The position numbers were made by a program, and so were the translations under genes. Below, piece after piece: positions 17,857 through 26,494 of a stretch of 64,000 nucleotides of DNA (positions within the stretch are counted from its first letter, which is position 1; each line of letters opens with the position of its first letter). Below the pieces are notes generated by a model, which saw only the letters and a program-made list of their open reading frames with translations, was not told where the DNA came from and made no database searches. Source of the stretch: Streptomyces sp. 3214.6 (GTDB taxonomy: Bacteria > Actinomycetota > Actinomycetes > Streptomycetales > Streptomycetaceae); contig NZ_LT670819.1 of the NCBI RefSeq assembly GCF_900129855.1, positions 8,990,001 through 9,054,000 of the forward strand. The letters run 5' to 3'.

Positions 17857-18540
17857 TCACGCCGTGAAGCGGCCCGTGCGCCTGATCTCCGGGTAGTCGG
17901 TGGTCGCGCCGTCCAGCTCCAGGGCCCGGACGAGCCGCAGCTGCTCCTGGGTGTTGACCACCCAGCCGATGATCCGCAGGTGCCGCTTCCGCGCCTCCTC
18001 GACGGTCTCCAGGTTGAGCCGCCGCAGGTTCAGGCAGACCGTCGCGGCGCCCGCGTCCACGGCCCGGTCCACGATGTCGAGGCCGTAGCGGCTGCCGATG
18101 AGCGCGGTGCGCACCCCGGGGACCAGCCGTGCGATCTCGGCGACGGCCTCGTCGTGGAAGGAGGACACCTCCACGCGGCCGACCAGGTCCCGTGCGTGCA
18201 TCACCTCGGCCAGTGCCCGCGCCGCCTGCACGTCCTTGATCTCGGCCTGGAGCGGCACCTGCACCGCGTCCAGGACCTCCTCGAAGAACGGGACACGCTC
18301 CCCGCGGCCCGCGTCCAGAGTGCGCAGCTCGGCGAGCGTCTGGTCGGCGATGGGCCCGGTCCCGTCGGTCGTACGGTCCACGTCGGGGTCGTGCATCACC
18401 ACCAGGGCGCCGTCCTTGCTCAGGTGCAGATCGAGCTCGACGACGTCGAGACCGGCCTGCTCGGCGGCGACGAAGGAACGCAGGGTGTTCTCGGGTTCGA
18501 CACCCATGACTCCGCGGTGACCGATGGTGAGGAAGTTCAA
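17857..18540 (-). CDS. Glycerophosphodiester phosphodiesterase
   Basis: A 227-residue cytoplasmic GDPD that hydrolyses glycerophosphodiesters to glycerol-3-phosphate and an alcohol. It has the catalytic IGHRGVMGVEPENTLRSF, the metal site VELDLHLSKDG with VVMHDP, and the later QAEIKD glutamate. There is no signal peptide. The start is a TTG at 18540; GAG lies about 9 bases upstream. Confidence 0.92.
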   Translation of the reverse strand: MNFLTIGHRGVMGVEPENTLRSFVAAEQAGLDVVELDLHLSKDGALVVMHDPDVDRTTDGTGPIADQTLAELRTLDAGRGERVPFFEEVLDAVQVPLQAEIKDVQAARALAEVMHARDLVGRVEVSSFHDEAVAEIARLVPGVRTALIGSRYGLDIVDRAVDAGAATVCLNLRRLNLETVEEARKRHLRIIGWVVNTQEQLRLVRALELDGATTDYPEIRRTGRFTA

Positions 18541-18744
18541 GACGGGACTCGCTTCCGTCGACGGCGGGGTTGGAGAGCTCGCAGCCTAACGGCCCCGCCC
18601 CGCCATGGACATGTGCAGGCGGGCGGGTGGGCCGGCTGGGCCCCGCCTCTACCCAGTCGAAGCGGAAGTAGTCGCTCCTTCGATGTCGGACAGGAAAAAA
18701 TGCGGTGAAGGACCAGCCGCGCAGGATAATCTCTCGAAGGTCCA

Positions 18745-18774
18745 CTTGCTGGAAGAAACCTCATATGCATACGG
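18745..18774 (+). promoter_or_regulatory. Possible promoter of the DUF6421 operon
   Basis: TTGCTG and TACGGT are about 18 bases apart upstream of the DUF6421 gene and fit a housekeeping promoter, leaving a leader of about 30 bases. The -10 region lies within CATATGCATACGG, which contains the palindrome TATGCATA. Moderate support only. Confidence 0.35.
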
Positions 18775-18810
18775 TGTGCTGACGCGAGGTTCTCCAGCGG
18801 AGGATGGGAC

Positions 18811-20208
18811 ATGACGGAAATTCTTGTGCAGGCAGCAACGGGGGAGCGGGTTCCTCCGGCGACCAGGGTGGTGGAGCACCCGGCGTGGCGCGTGCTCAAG
18901 GATGCCGTGGAGCGGATTCGGCCCTGGCAGTCCAAGGACGGGTCGATCGACTTCGCGGCCGAGGGTGCACCCGCGCGCGCGGACGCCGAGCAGGCGGTCC
19001 GGCGCGTGATCGAGGCCGTCGAGGAGCTCTCCCCGCTGCTTCCGCACGACGCCGACTACCACCGAGCCCTGACCGGCGACCTGCGGACCTGGTCCGACGG
19101 CGGCTTCGAGGTGCCGGACTTCCTGGACTCGCTGCTGGCCTTCCAGCCCGCGGCGAGCCGCGCGGACGGGCTCCAGCATCTGGTCGTCTTCCCGATGTAC
19201 ACGCAGAACGGCAACCCGGACCGCAACCTGGAAGCCGTCGTGCTGCGCATGGTCTGGCCGCAGTGGCTGGCCGAGCTGGAGCGCACCCGCTACGACAACC
19301 CGCTGTTCTGCGGCATCACCTTCGAGGACTTCACGGCCGGGTACGACACCAACTCCGCCGTCCTCTTCCCGGAGACGATCGCCGTCCGCGAGGCGCCGGA
19401 ACGTTTCTCCTGGGGTGGCATCTTCTGCGACCGCGAGGCCGCCCGCTTCCGCCGGGTCACCGACGCGGCCGTCGACATCCTGGGCCTGGAACTGCCCGAG
19501 GACATCGCCGCCATGGTCCACGACCAGAAGCGCTGCGAGGAGGCCTTCGTCCTGTGGGACATGGTCCACGACCGCACCCACAGCCACGGCGACCTGCCGT
19601 TCGACCCGTTCATGATCAAGCAGCGCCAGCCGTTCTGGATGTACGGCCTGGAGGAGCTGCGCTGCGACCTCACCGCCTTCAAGGAGGCCGTGAAGCTGGA
19701 GGCCGACGGCATCCCGCAGGCCCGCGATGTGCAGTACGCCGTGCTCTTCGACCGTATGTTCCGCTTCCCGGTCACCGGCGAGCGCGTGCGCAACTACGAC
19801 GGTCTCGGCGGCCAGCTGCTCTTCGCCTACCTGCACAAGCACGAGGTCGTCCGCTGGACCGACAACAAGCTGCACATCGACTGGCAGCGCGCCCCGCAGG
19901 TCACCAACCAGCTGTGTGCCGATATCGAGCAGCTCTACCGGGACGGCATCGACCGCCCCAAGCTCGTCCACTGGTTCGCCGGCTACGAGCTGGTCTCCAC
20001 GTATCTCGCCCCGCACCCGGGCTCCAAGTGGGCCAAGGGTCCCGACGCCCTGGACCTGAGCCAGCCGCCGCGCAAACTCGTGGATGACGTGCTTCCGGAC
20101 GAGTTTCCGCTGAGCATGTTCTATGAGGCACTGTCCAAGAAGCTCAAGAACGTGATCGCCTCCACCAAGGGCATCACGGCGGACAGCGCCGAGAGGGTCG
20201 CCGCGTGA
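18811..20208 (+). CDS. DUF6421 family protein
   Basis: A 465-residue cytoplasmic protein of the actinobacterial DUF6421 family, function unknown. The centre has conserved acidic and histidine runs such as WDMVHDRTHSHGDLPFDPFMIKQR, which could bind metal, and RRVTDAAVDILGLELPEDIA. The ATG at 18811 has GGAGG about eight bases upstream. It heads a compact operon: the next gene begins within or just after its stop, followed by an SDR and a PLP enzyme, which suggests that DUF6421 takes part in small-molecule metabolism. Confidence 0.85.
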   Translation: MTEILVQAATGERVPPATRVVEHPAWRVLKDAVERIRPWQSKDGSIDFAAEGAPARADAEQAVRRVIEAVEELSPLLPHDADYHRALTGDLRTWSDGGFEVPDFLDSLLAFQPAASRADGLQHLVVFPMYTQNGNPDRNLEAVVLRMVWPQWLAELERTRYDNPLFCGITFEDFTAGYDTNSAVLFPETIAVREAPERFSWGGIFCDREAARFRRVTDAAVDILGLELPEDIAAMVHDQKRCEEAFVLWDMVHDRTHSHGDLPFDPFMIKQRQPFWMYGLEELRCDLTAFKEAVKLEADGIPQARDVQYAVLFDRMFRFPVTGERVRNYDGLGGQLLFAYLHKHEVVRWTDNKLHIDWQRAPQVTNQLCADIEQLYRDGIDRPKLVHWFAGYELVSTYLAPHPGSKWAKGPDALDLSQPPRKLVDDVLPDEFPLSMFYEALSKKLKNVIASTKGITADSAERVAA

Positions 20209-20243
20209 GCGACCGTACGAACACCGCTCAGCAGGAGGCAAGG

Positions 20244-20990
20244 ATGGGGAACGGGGCTCTCAACGGTGCGGTGATCGCGGTGGCCGGCGCGGGCGGACCC
20301 GCCGGCCGGGCGGCACTGCTCAGGCTCGCCGAGGCCGGCGCGACCGTCGTCGGCGCGGACAACGACCCCGAGCGTCTGGCGGAGGCCGTCGACGCGGCCC
20401 GCTACGGGGCCGGGGGCGCCACCGTCACCGGCGAGCCGGTCGACCTGCTCGACCTGGGCTCGACCCGGGACTGGGCCAACCGCGTCGAGAAGGACTTCGG
20501 CCGGATCGACGGCTTGGTCCACCTCGTCGGCGGCTGGCGGGGAAGCGAGACCTTCGTCAAGACCAGCCTGGACGACTGGGACTTCCTGGAGCTGTTGCTG
20601 GTCAAGACCGTGCAGCACACCTCGCTCGCCTTCTTCGAGGCCCTCCAGCGCAGCGAGCGCGGCCGGTACGTGCTGATCAGCGCCGCCGGCGCCTCGAAGC
20701 CCACGGCGGGCAACGCCGCGTACGCCGCCGCCAAGGCCGCCGCCGAGGCCTGGACCCTCGCCACCGCCGACGCCTTCCACAAGGCCGGGGGCGCCGAGGG
20801 GCCGACCTCCGCCGCTGCCATCCTGGTGGTGAAGGCGCTGGTGCACGACGCGATGCGCGCCGAGCGACCCAACGCGAAGTTCGCGGGCTTCACGGACGTC
20901 AAGGACCTGGCCGAGGCCATCGCCGGAGTCTGGGAGAAGCCCGCCCCCGAAGTGAACGGACAGCGTCTGTGGCTCACCGAGAAGCCGTGA
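20244..20990 (+). CDS. SDR family NAD(P)-dependent oxidoreductase
   Basis: A 248-residue short-chain dehydrogenase. The cofactor loop is VAVAGAGGPAGRAAL, the strand-4 motif HLVGGW, and the active site has LISAAGAS followed by YAAAKAAAEAW, giving the Ser/Tyr/Lys set. The ATG at 20244 follows AGGAGG by five bases; a GTG at 20205 overlapping the DUF6421 stop is an alternative that adds 13 residues. The 3' end overlaps the next gene (GTGA). Substrate unknown. Confidence 0.88.
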   Translation: MGNGALNGAVIAVAGAGGPAGRAALLRLAEAGATVVGADNDPERLAEAVDAARYGAGGATVTGEPVDLLDLGSTRDWANRVEKDFGRIDGLVHLVGGWRGSETFVKTSLDDWDFLELLLVKTVQHTSLAFFEALQRSERGRYVLISAAGASKPTAGNAAYAAAKAAAEAWTLATADAFHKAGGAEGPTSAAAILVVKALVHDAMRAERPNAKFAGFTDVKDLAEAIAGVWEKPAPEVNGQRLWLTEKP

Positions 20991-22057
20991 ACCCCCCGAA
21001 GACCGACGCCCGTCGCCACCACGACCCCGACCTTCGCGGCTTCGCCAGCGACAACTACGCCGGGGCCCACCCGGAGGTGATGGCCGCCCTGGCCCTGGCC
21101 AACGGCGGCCACCAGGTGTCGTACGGCGAGGACGACTACACCGAGCACCTCCAGCGGATCGTCCGCAGCCACTTCGGCCCCACGGCGGAGGCGTTCCCGG
21201 TCTTCAACGGCACCGGCGCCAACGTCGTCGCGCTGCAGGCGGTCACCGACCGCTGGGGTGCGGTGATCTGCGCCGAGAGCGCCCACATCAACGTGGACGA
21301 GGGGGGCGCGCCCGAGCGCATGGGCGGCCTGAAGCTGCTCACCGTCCCCACACCCGACGGCAAGCTGACCCCCGAGCTGATCGACAGGCAGGCCTGGGGC
21401 TGGGAGGACGAGCACCGTGCGATGCCGCAGGTCGTGTCGATCACCCAGAGCACGGAGCTCGGCACGCTCTACACGCCGGACGAGATCCGCGCGATCTGCG
21501 ACCACGCCCACGCGCACGGTATGAAGGTCCACCTGGACGGCTCCCGCATAGCCAACGCGGCCGCCACCCTGAACGTCCCGATGCGGACGTTCACCAACGC
21601 GGTCGGCGTCGACATCCTCTCCCTGGGCGGCACGAAGAACGGCGCCCTGTTCGGTGAGGCGGTCGTCGTCATCAACCAGGACGCCGTGCGCCACATGAAG
21701 CACCTGCGCAAGCTGTCCATGCAGCTCGCGTCCAAGATGCGCTTCGTTTCCGTGCAGTTGGAGGCCCTGCTCGCCAAGGACCTGTGGCTGCGCAACGCCC
21801 GCCACGCCAACGAGATGGCCCAGCGGCTGGCGGAGGGCGTGCGGGCCGTGCACGGCGTGGAGATCCTCCACCCGGTGCAGGCCAACGGGGTCTTCGCCCG
21901 GCTCCCGCACGACGTGAGCGTGCGCCTGCAGAAGCGGTTCCGGTTCTACTTCTGGGACGAGGCTGCGGGCGATGTGCGCTGGATGTGCTCGTTCGACACC
22001 AGCGAGGAGGACGTGGACGCGTTTGTGGCGGCGCTCAAGGAGGAGATGGCGCGCTAG
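20987..22057 (+). CDS. Threonine aldolase/beta-eliminating lyase family PLP enzyme
   Basis: A 356-residue fold-type I PLP enzyme resembling low-specificity L-threonine aldolase, which splits threonine to glycine and acetaldehyde. Visible motifs include GFASDNYAGAHPEVM at the N-terminus, MKVHLDGSRIANAA with the PLP Asp, and SLGGTKNGALFGEAVV with the Schiff-base lysine. The GTG at 20987 overlaps the SDR stop by four bases, so the two enzymes are coupled and may use linked substrates. Confidence 0.9.
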   Translation: MNPPKTDARRHHDPDLRGFASDNYAGAHPEVMAALALANGGHQVSYGEDDYTEHLQRIVRSHFGPTAEAFPVFNGTGANVVALQAVTDRWGAVICAESAHINVDEGGAPERMGGLKLLTVPTPDGKLTPELIDRQAWGWEDEHRAMPQVVSITQSTELGTLYTPDEIRAICDHAHAHGMKVHLDGSRIANAAATLNVPMRTFTNAVGVDILSLGGTKNGALFGEAVVVINQDAVRHMKHLRKLSMQLASKMRFVSVQLEALLAKDLWLRNARHANEMAQRLAEGVRAVHGVEILHPVQANGVFARLPHDVSVRLQKRFRFYFWDEAAGDVRWMCSFDTSEEDVDAFVAALKEEMAR

Positions 22058-22100
22058 CAAGACCTTGGATGCATAGGTATACGGTCACCCTCAAAAATAT

Positions 22101-22130
22101 TTGACGCGCGGGTGATCGTATTCCTATGCT
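22101..22130 (+). promoter_or_regulatory. Promoter giving a leaderless transglutaminase message
   Basis: TTGACG (22101-22106) and TATGCT (22125-22130) are 18 bases apart, close to the housekeeping sigma consensus. The expected start falls seven to nine bases further on, at or within two bases of the ATG at 22139, which has no ribosome site. The region just upstream (22068-22100) is AT-rich and includes GTATAC and CAAAAATATT. Confidence 0.7.
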
Positions 22131-22138
22131 CTCCCGCC

Positions 22139-22732
22139 ATGGAGCTGATCCAGGAAAACCCTGACCTGTCCGCGTATCTGGCCGCTGACGAGGCCGTCGA
22201 CCACCATCATCCGCTGGTGCGGGCGACGGCCGCACGTCTTGCGCGGGATGCGGAGGACTCGTATGTCTATGCACACCTGGCGTTCGAGTTCGTCCGCGAC
22301 ACCATTCCCCATTCGCAGGACGTCGGCGACCCGCGCGTGACCTGGCGCGCCTCGGACGTGCTGGAGCAGGGGACGGGCATCTGCTACGCCAAGGCCCATG
22401 CGCTGGCCGCCCTGCTGCGGGCCGAGGACATCCCCACCGCCCTGTGCTACCAGCGGTTCGCGCACGACGAGGGCGACGGATACGCCCTGCACGGACTCGT
22501 CGCGGTGCGCTTCAACGGGGCCTGGCACCGGCAGGATCCGCGCGGCAACAAGCCGGGCGTGGACGCGCGGTTCTCCCTGGACGGCGAACGACTGGCCTTC
22601 CTGCCCGACGCCGAGACGGGCGAGCTGGACTACCCCGGCCTGTACGCCGCACCCCACCCGGCCGTCCTCGCCGCACTGCGGGCCGCTCAGGACCGCCCGC
22701 ACCTCTGGCGGACACTCCCCACCTCACTGTGA
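22139..22732 (+). CDS. Transglutaminase-like domain protein
   Basis: A 197-residue cytoplasmic protein with the transglutaminase-like Cys-His-Asp protease fold: the Cys in VLEQGTGICYAKAHALAALLR, the His in YALHGLVAVRF and the Asp in WHRQDPRGN. Members act as amidases or peptidases rather than true cross-linkers. It has no ribosome site and starts at the predicted transcription start. It lies downstream of the DUF6421 cluster but has its own promoter. Confidence 0.9.
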   Translation: MELIQENPDLSAYLAADEAVDHHHPLVRATAARLARDAEDSYVYAHLAFEFVRDTIPHSQDVGDPRVTWRASDVLEQGTGICYAKAHALAALLRAEDIPTALCYQRFAHDEGDGYALHGLVAVRFNGAWHRQDPRGNKPGVDARFSLDGERLAFLPDAETGELDYPGLYAAPHPAVLAALRAAQDRPHLWRTLPTSL

Positions 22733-22896
22733 CGCCCTGAGTGAGGACGACGGTGGGCGACCGCGCGGAAAATCCCGGACCACCCACCATTCGTGGGCGT
22801 CCGGCTGGGCGAGCCGGTCAGCCGCCCGGTACGACCACGACCACGGCCGCAGCCGCAGCCGACACCTTCACCCGGCGCGCGCTGTGCCGACGGACG

Positions 22897-23625
22897 TCAG
22901 CGCGCCTCGGCCGCGCGGACCTGCTCCGGCGTCGGCGCCGTGCCGCCCAGGTGGGCCGGCATCCACCAGGTGTCGCCCGCGTCCCTGGGACGCACCGGGT
23001 AGGCGCGCTGAGCGGCCTCCAGGAGCTCCTGGACGCGCTCGCGCAGCTGCCGGGTGATGGCGCCCGCGTACTTGTCGCGGGAGGCCTCGATGGCCTCGCC
23101 GACGCGGATGGTGATCGGGGTGTGGCTGCGCTTGAAGTTGCGCGGGTGGCCCTTGGTCCACAGCCGCTGCGTCCCCCACAGGGCCACCGGGATCAGCGGG
23201 ACGCCCGCCTCCTGGGCCATGCGGGCGGCGCCCGATTTGAAGCTCTTCAGGGTGAACGACTGCGAGATCGTGGCCTCGGGGAACACCCCGACGATCTCAC
23301 CGGAGCGCAGCGACTCCAGCGCGTGCTGGTACGCCGTCTCGCCCTGGTCGCGGTCGACCGGGATGTGCTTCATCCCGCGCATCAGCGGACCGGAGACGCG
23401 GTGGCGGAACACGGACTCCTTCGCCATGAAACGAACGAGACGTTTCTGCGGGAGCGCGGCCAGGCCGTCGAAGATGAAGTCGAGGTAGCTGATGTGATTG
23501 CTCACCAGCACGGCTCCTCCCGAGCGCGGGATGTTCTCCGACCCCTTGCAGTCGATCTTGAGGTCCCAGACCTTGAACAACGTCTGGGCGAGGCCGACGA
23601 CGGGGCGGTAGACAAGCTCTGCCAT
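22897..23625 (-). CDS. Lysophospholipid acyltransferase family protein (PlsC-like)
   Basis: A 242-residue acyltransferase with the conserved blocks VSNHISYLD (the NHxxxxD catalytic pair), VDRDQG, FPEATIS (in place of the usual FPEGTRS) and VPVALWGT-like VPLIPVALWG. It probably acylates lysophosphatidic acid or a related lipid at the membrane's inner face. The ATG at 23625 has GGAAGGG about 13 bases upstream, which is rather far. Confidence 0.9.
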   Translation of the reverse strand: MAELVYRPVVGLAQTLFKVWDLKIDCKGSENIPRSGGAVLVSNHISYLDFIFDGLAALPQKRLVRFMAKESVFRHRVSGPLMRGMKHIPVDRDQGETAYQHALESLRSGEIVGVFPEATISQSFTLKSFKSGAARMAQEAGVPLIPVALWGTQRLWTKGHPRNFKRSHTPITIRVGEAIEASRDKYAGAITRQLRERVQELLEAAQRAYPVRPRDAGDTWWMPAHLGGTAPTPEQVRAAEAR

Positions 23626-23813
23626 GGGCGGGGCGGACCCTTCCTTCTCTTCGCCGAGGGAGGCTCCCGTCGGCAAAGTTACGCAGCCGTAGGTTTACGG
23701 CATCTCGCAGATCGTGCCCGAAGAACGGCCGGGGAGCCAGTCCTGGTGCCCGGCGGCGGCGAGATCCTCGTCACTTCAACCCGCTTGATCCACCTCGGCC
23801 TTTTAGGTCGCCT

Positions 23814-24230
23814 TTACTCCGCACGCACCGCGACCCTCCGCACGAGCAGGTACAACTCGCAGCCGAGGCAGTACCCGAAAGCGGCATTCAGGAACGCGGC
23901 CGCCAGCGCCGCGCCGGTCGCGGCCAGGCCCAACCAGTCGGGACCCAGGGTGAGGCCGGCGAGGCCGACGCCCGCGAACAGCAGGCCCACCGTCTGCGCG
24001 AACCGCGGCGGCTCGGGGGCCTCGAACTCGGTCGGCGGCCCGATCCGCGGCCGTACGACGGTGCGGAACAGCCGGCCGTACGGCGAGCGTGCCACTCCAC
24101 CCGCCGCGCCGAGCGCGAACGCCAGCGTCTGCCAGGCGAGCAGCCAGGCGCTGCCCGTGATCAGTACGACCGCGAGTACTACGGTCGTCACTGCGGCCCC
24201 GAAGCGCGGGCCCCTCGCGTCGATGTCCAT
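23814..24230 (-). CDS. DUF4395 family membrane protein
   Basis: A 138-residue membrane protein with about four hydrophobic segments and the DUF4395 features SPYGRLFRTVVRPRIGPP and a C-terminal AFGYCLGCELYLLVRR with a CxxC. Members often lie beside thioredoxin-like genes, as here where one is divergent 76 bp away, suggesting a redox-linked membrane role. No ribosome site precedes the ATG at 24230, so the message may be leaderless. Confidence 0.85.
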   Translation of the reverse strand: MDIDARGPRFGAAVTTVVLAVVLITGSAWLLAWQTLAFALGAAGGVARSPYGRLFRTVVRPRIGPPTEFEAPEPPRFAQTVGLLFAGVGLAGLTLGPDWLGLAATGAALAAAFLNAAFGYCLGCELYLLVRRVAVRAE

Positions 24231-24305
24231 GAATCAAGCATTCCGCAACGGAAACGATTCATGGGGTCGGGAATCTTTGCAGTCTCATGAACGCTGGAGC
24301 GGCTG

Positions 24306-24719
24306 ATGACCGGACTGGTGGTGTGTGTGGCCGTGCTCGCGGCGGCGAGCGCCTTCGGAGTGCTGCAGCGGCGGCGGAGCGGGAGAGTGCGCGTGCGCGG
24401 GCGGGACGACGGACGACGACTCGGGGCGGACCGGCTCGGCGGCCAACTCGGCGAACGGGCCACGCTCGTGCAGTTCTCCAGCGCCTTCTGCGCGCCCTGC
24501 CGGGCGACCCGCCGGGTCCTCGGCGAGGTGGCGGGCGTGGTTCCCGGGGTCGCCCACATCGAGATCGACGCGGAGGCGCACCTGGACCTCGTCCGGGAAC
24601 TCGACATCCTCAAGACGCCGACCGTCCTGGTCCTCGACGCCGACGGCCGCATCGTCCGGCGCGCCACCGGCCAGCCACGCAAGGCCGACGTCATCGCGGC
24701 CCTGGGGGAGGCGGTGTGA
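24306..24719 (+). CDS. Membrane-anchored thioredoxin-like protein
   Basis: A 137-residue protein with an N-terminal hydrophobic anchor (residues 2-20) and a thioredoxin fold. The active site is FSSAFCAPCRATRR, a CxxC with Ala-Pro between the cysteines, and the cis-Pro loop is ILKTPTVLVLDADG. It probably reduces or oxidises disulphides near the membrane, perhaps those of the divergent DUF4395 protein with its CLGC motif. The ATG at 24306 has GGAG about seven bases upstream. Confidence 0.9.
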   Translation: MTGLVVCVAVLAAASAFGVLQRRRSGRVRVRGRDDGRRLGADRLGGQLGERATLVQFSSAFCAPCRATRRVLGEVAGVVPGVAHIEIDAEAHLDLVRELDILKTPTVLVLDADGRIVRRATGQPRKADVIAALGEAV

Positions 24720-24802
24720 CCCTCCCGAAGGCGACGGTGAGGCAGCTCCCAGATGCCGGAACGCACTTGACTGCGCCCGTCACCCATCGTCAGCCTGGCT
24801 GT

Positions 24803-24883
24803 ATGCCTGAGGAACTCCTTCTGCACGGACGGGTCCACGTCGACCTGGTCCGTACCGCGAGCGCGCGCTGTCCGGCTTGTTGA
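24803..24883 (+). CDS. Putative cysteine-containing leader peptide
   Basis: A 26-codon frame reading MPEELLLHGRVHVDLVRTAS then ARCPAC. This matches the actinobacterial putative leader peptides with a RxHxDLxRxxSAxC core that precede sulphur-metabolism genes and are thought to sense cysteine supply while being translated. The two Cys codons lie at the very end. It sits 44 bp before the flavin reductase and suggests that this gene is sulphur-regulated. No clear attenuator hairpin was found between them. Confidence 0.75.
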   Translation: MPEELLLHGRVHVDLVRTASARCPAC

Positions 24884-24927
24884 GCACCCACGGACCGTTT
24901 CGCCACTCCTCGCAGAAGGACAACTCC

Positions 24928-25437
24928 ATGACGGCCACGCCCGACCTCGGCGCGCCTCGACTCGCCTCTCCCGATCTCCTGCGCTCCGTCTTCCGGCGGC
25001 ATGCGGCGGGAGTCGCCGTGATCACCGCTCACGGTGAGAGCGGTCCGGTCGGCTTCACCGCCACCTCCCTCAGTTCCGTCTCCGCCGAGCCCCCGATGCT
25101 CTCCTTCGGCATCGGCGTCGGCGCCTCCAGCTGGCCCGCGATCTCCGGGGCCGAGTACGTGGGCGTCCACATACTCGGCGAGCATCAGCAGGTGTTGGCC
25201 GCCACCTTCGCCAGAAGCGGCGCCGACCGCTTCGGCGCGCCGACCGTCTGGCGCGAGGGCCCGGAGGGCGTCCCCGTCCTCGACGACGTGCTCGCGTGGC
25301 TGGTGTGCCGTGTCGTCGCGCGTGTGCCGGCGGGCGACCACCGCATCGTGCTGGCCGAGGTTGTTCTGGGCGATCCCGAGGGCGCGGGCCGTCCGTTGCT
25401 CTACCACCAGGGGCGGTTCACCGCTCTGCGGGATTGA
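24928..25437 (+). CDS. Flavin reductase domain protein
   Basis: A 169-residue FMN-binding flavin reductase: LRSVFRRHAAGVAVITA, GFTATSLSSVSAEPPMLSFGI and HILGEHQQVLAATFA are the family blocks. Such proteins supply reduced FMN to a two-component monooxygenase. With a cysteine-type leader peptide directly upstream, a partner in sulphonate or sulphur-compound use (as with SsuE/SsuD) is plausible, although no monooxygenase is adjacent. The ATG at 24928 has AGAAGGA seven bases upstream. Confidence 0.9.
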   Translation: MTATPDLGAPRLASPDLLRSVFRRHAAGVAVITAHGESGPVGFTATSLSSVSAEPPMLSFGIGVGASSWPAISGAEYVGVHILGEHQQVLAATFARSGADRFGAPTVWREGPEGVPVLDDVLAWLVCRVVARVPAGDHRIVLAEVVLGDPEGAGRPLLYHQGRFTALRD

Positions 25438-25535
25438 TCACGGCCCGGCTCTCCTGCGAAGTCGTCGGATTCCGATTACGCTGCGTTGCGAAGGTCACAG
25501 TTCAAAGCGCTTGCTTAGCGGGCATGAACTGGGTG

Positions 25536-25551
25536 TACTGACGAGTAATAT
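25536..25551 (+). promoter_or_regulatory. Palindrome and -10-like element upstream of etfB
   Basis: TACT-GACG-AGTA (25536-25547) is a 12-bp inverted repeat overlapping a TAATAT -10-like hexamer (25546-25551), about 105 bp upstream of the ETF start. The form resembles sites of TetR-type fatty-acid regulators, which often control ETF genes. No -35 at good spacing was found. Confidence 0.4.
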
Positions 25552-25656
25552 TTCGGTCGGGAGCGCAGGCCGCCCCAACCGGGATCGGCCGCTTGTGACG
25601 CCTATGCTGCCTGGAAGAAGGCAGCCGAGAACTGACGATGCAGTAGGAGAGCCGGC

Positions 25657-26445
25657 GTGAGCTTGAGGATCGTTGTCACTGTGAAGTACGTGCCCGACGC
25701 CACTGGCGACCGGCACTTCGCCGATGACCTGACCGTCGACCGGGACGACGTGGACGGTCTGCTCTCCGAGCTCGACGAGTACGCGGTCGAGCAGGCGCTG
25801 CAGATCTCCGAGAACTCCGACGACGACGTGGAGATCACCGTCCTGACGGTGGGCCCTGAGGACGCCAAGGACGCGCTGCGCAAGGCGCTGTCGATGGGCG
25901 CCGACAAGGCCATCCACGTCGAGGACGACGACCTGCACGGCACCGACGCCATCGGTACCTCGCTGGTGCTGGCCAAGGCGATCGAGAAGGCCGGCTACGA
26001 CCTGGTGATCTCCGGCATGGCCTCCACCGACGGCACCGCCGGCATCGTCCCGGCCCTGCTGGCCGAGCGCCTCGGCGTCCCGCAGGTCACCCTGCTCTCC
26101 GAGGTCTTGGTCGAGGACGGCACCGTCAAGGGCCGCCGGGACGGCGACGCCGCGAGCGAGCAGCTGGAGGCCTCCCTGCCGGCGGTGGTGTCGGTCACCG
26201 ACCAGTCGGGCGAGGCGCGTTACCCGTCCTTCAAGGGCATCATGGCCGCCAAGAAGAAGCCGGTTCAGTCCTGGGACCTGTCCGACCTGGACCTGGAGGC
26301 CGAGGAAGTCGGCCTGGAGGGTGCCTGGACCGCGGTCGAGTCCGCGACCGAGCGTCCGGCCCGCACCGCGGGCACGATCGTCAAGGACGAGGGCGAGGGC
26401 GGCAAGCAGCTCGCCGAGTTCCTCGCGGGCCAGAAGTTCATCTAA
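25657..26445 (+). CDS. etfB: Electron transfer flavoprotein subunit beta
   Basis: A 262-residue ETF beta chain. With the alpha subunit it carries electrons from acyl-CoA and other dehydrogenases to the membrane quinone pool. The N-terminal IVVTVKYVPDATGDRHF, the central ALRKALSMGADKAIHV and the signature region VISGMASTDGTAGIVPALLAERLG match the family. The GTG at 25657 has AGGAG nine bases upstream. It is followed after 49 bp by the alpha subunit. Confidence 0.97.
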   Translation: MSLRIVVTVKYVPDATGDRHFADDLTVDRDDVDGLLSELDEYAVEQALQISENSDDDVEITVLTVGPEDAKDALRKALSMGADKAIHVEDDDLHGTDAIGTSLVLAKAIEKAGYDLVISGMASTDGTAGIVPALLAERLGVPQVTLLSEVLVEDGTVKGRRDGDAASEQLEASLPAVVSVTDQSGEARYPSFKGIMAAKKKPVQSWDLSDLDLEAEEVGLEGAWTAVESATERPARTAGTIVKDEGEGGKQLAEFLAGQKFI

Positions 26446-26494
26446 GGCCCCTCGCCGACCGCCCCTCAACTTCGTTTCGCAGGAGAGCAATTTC

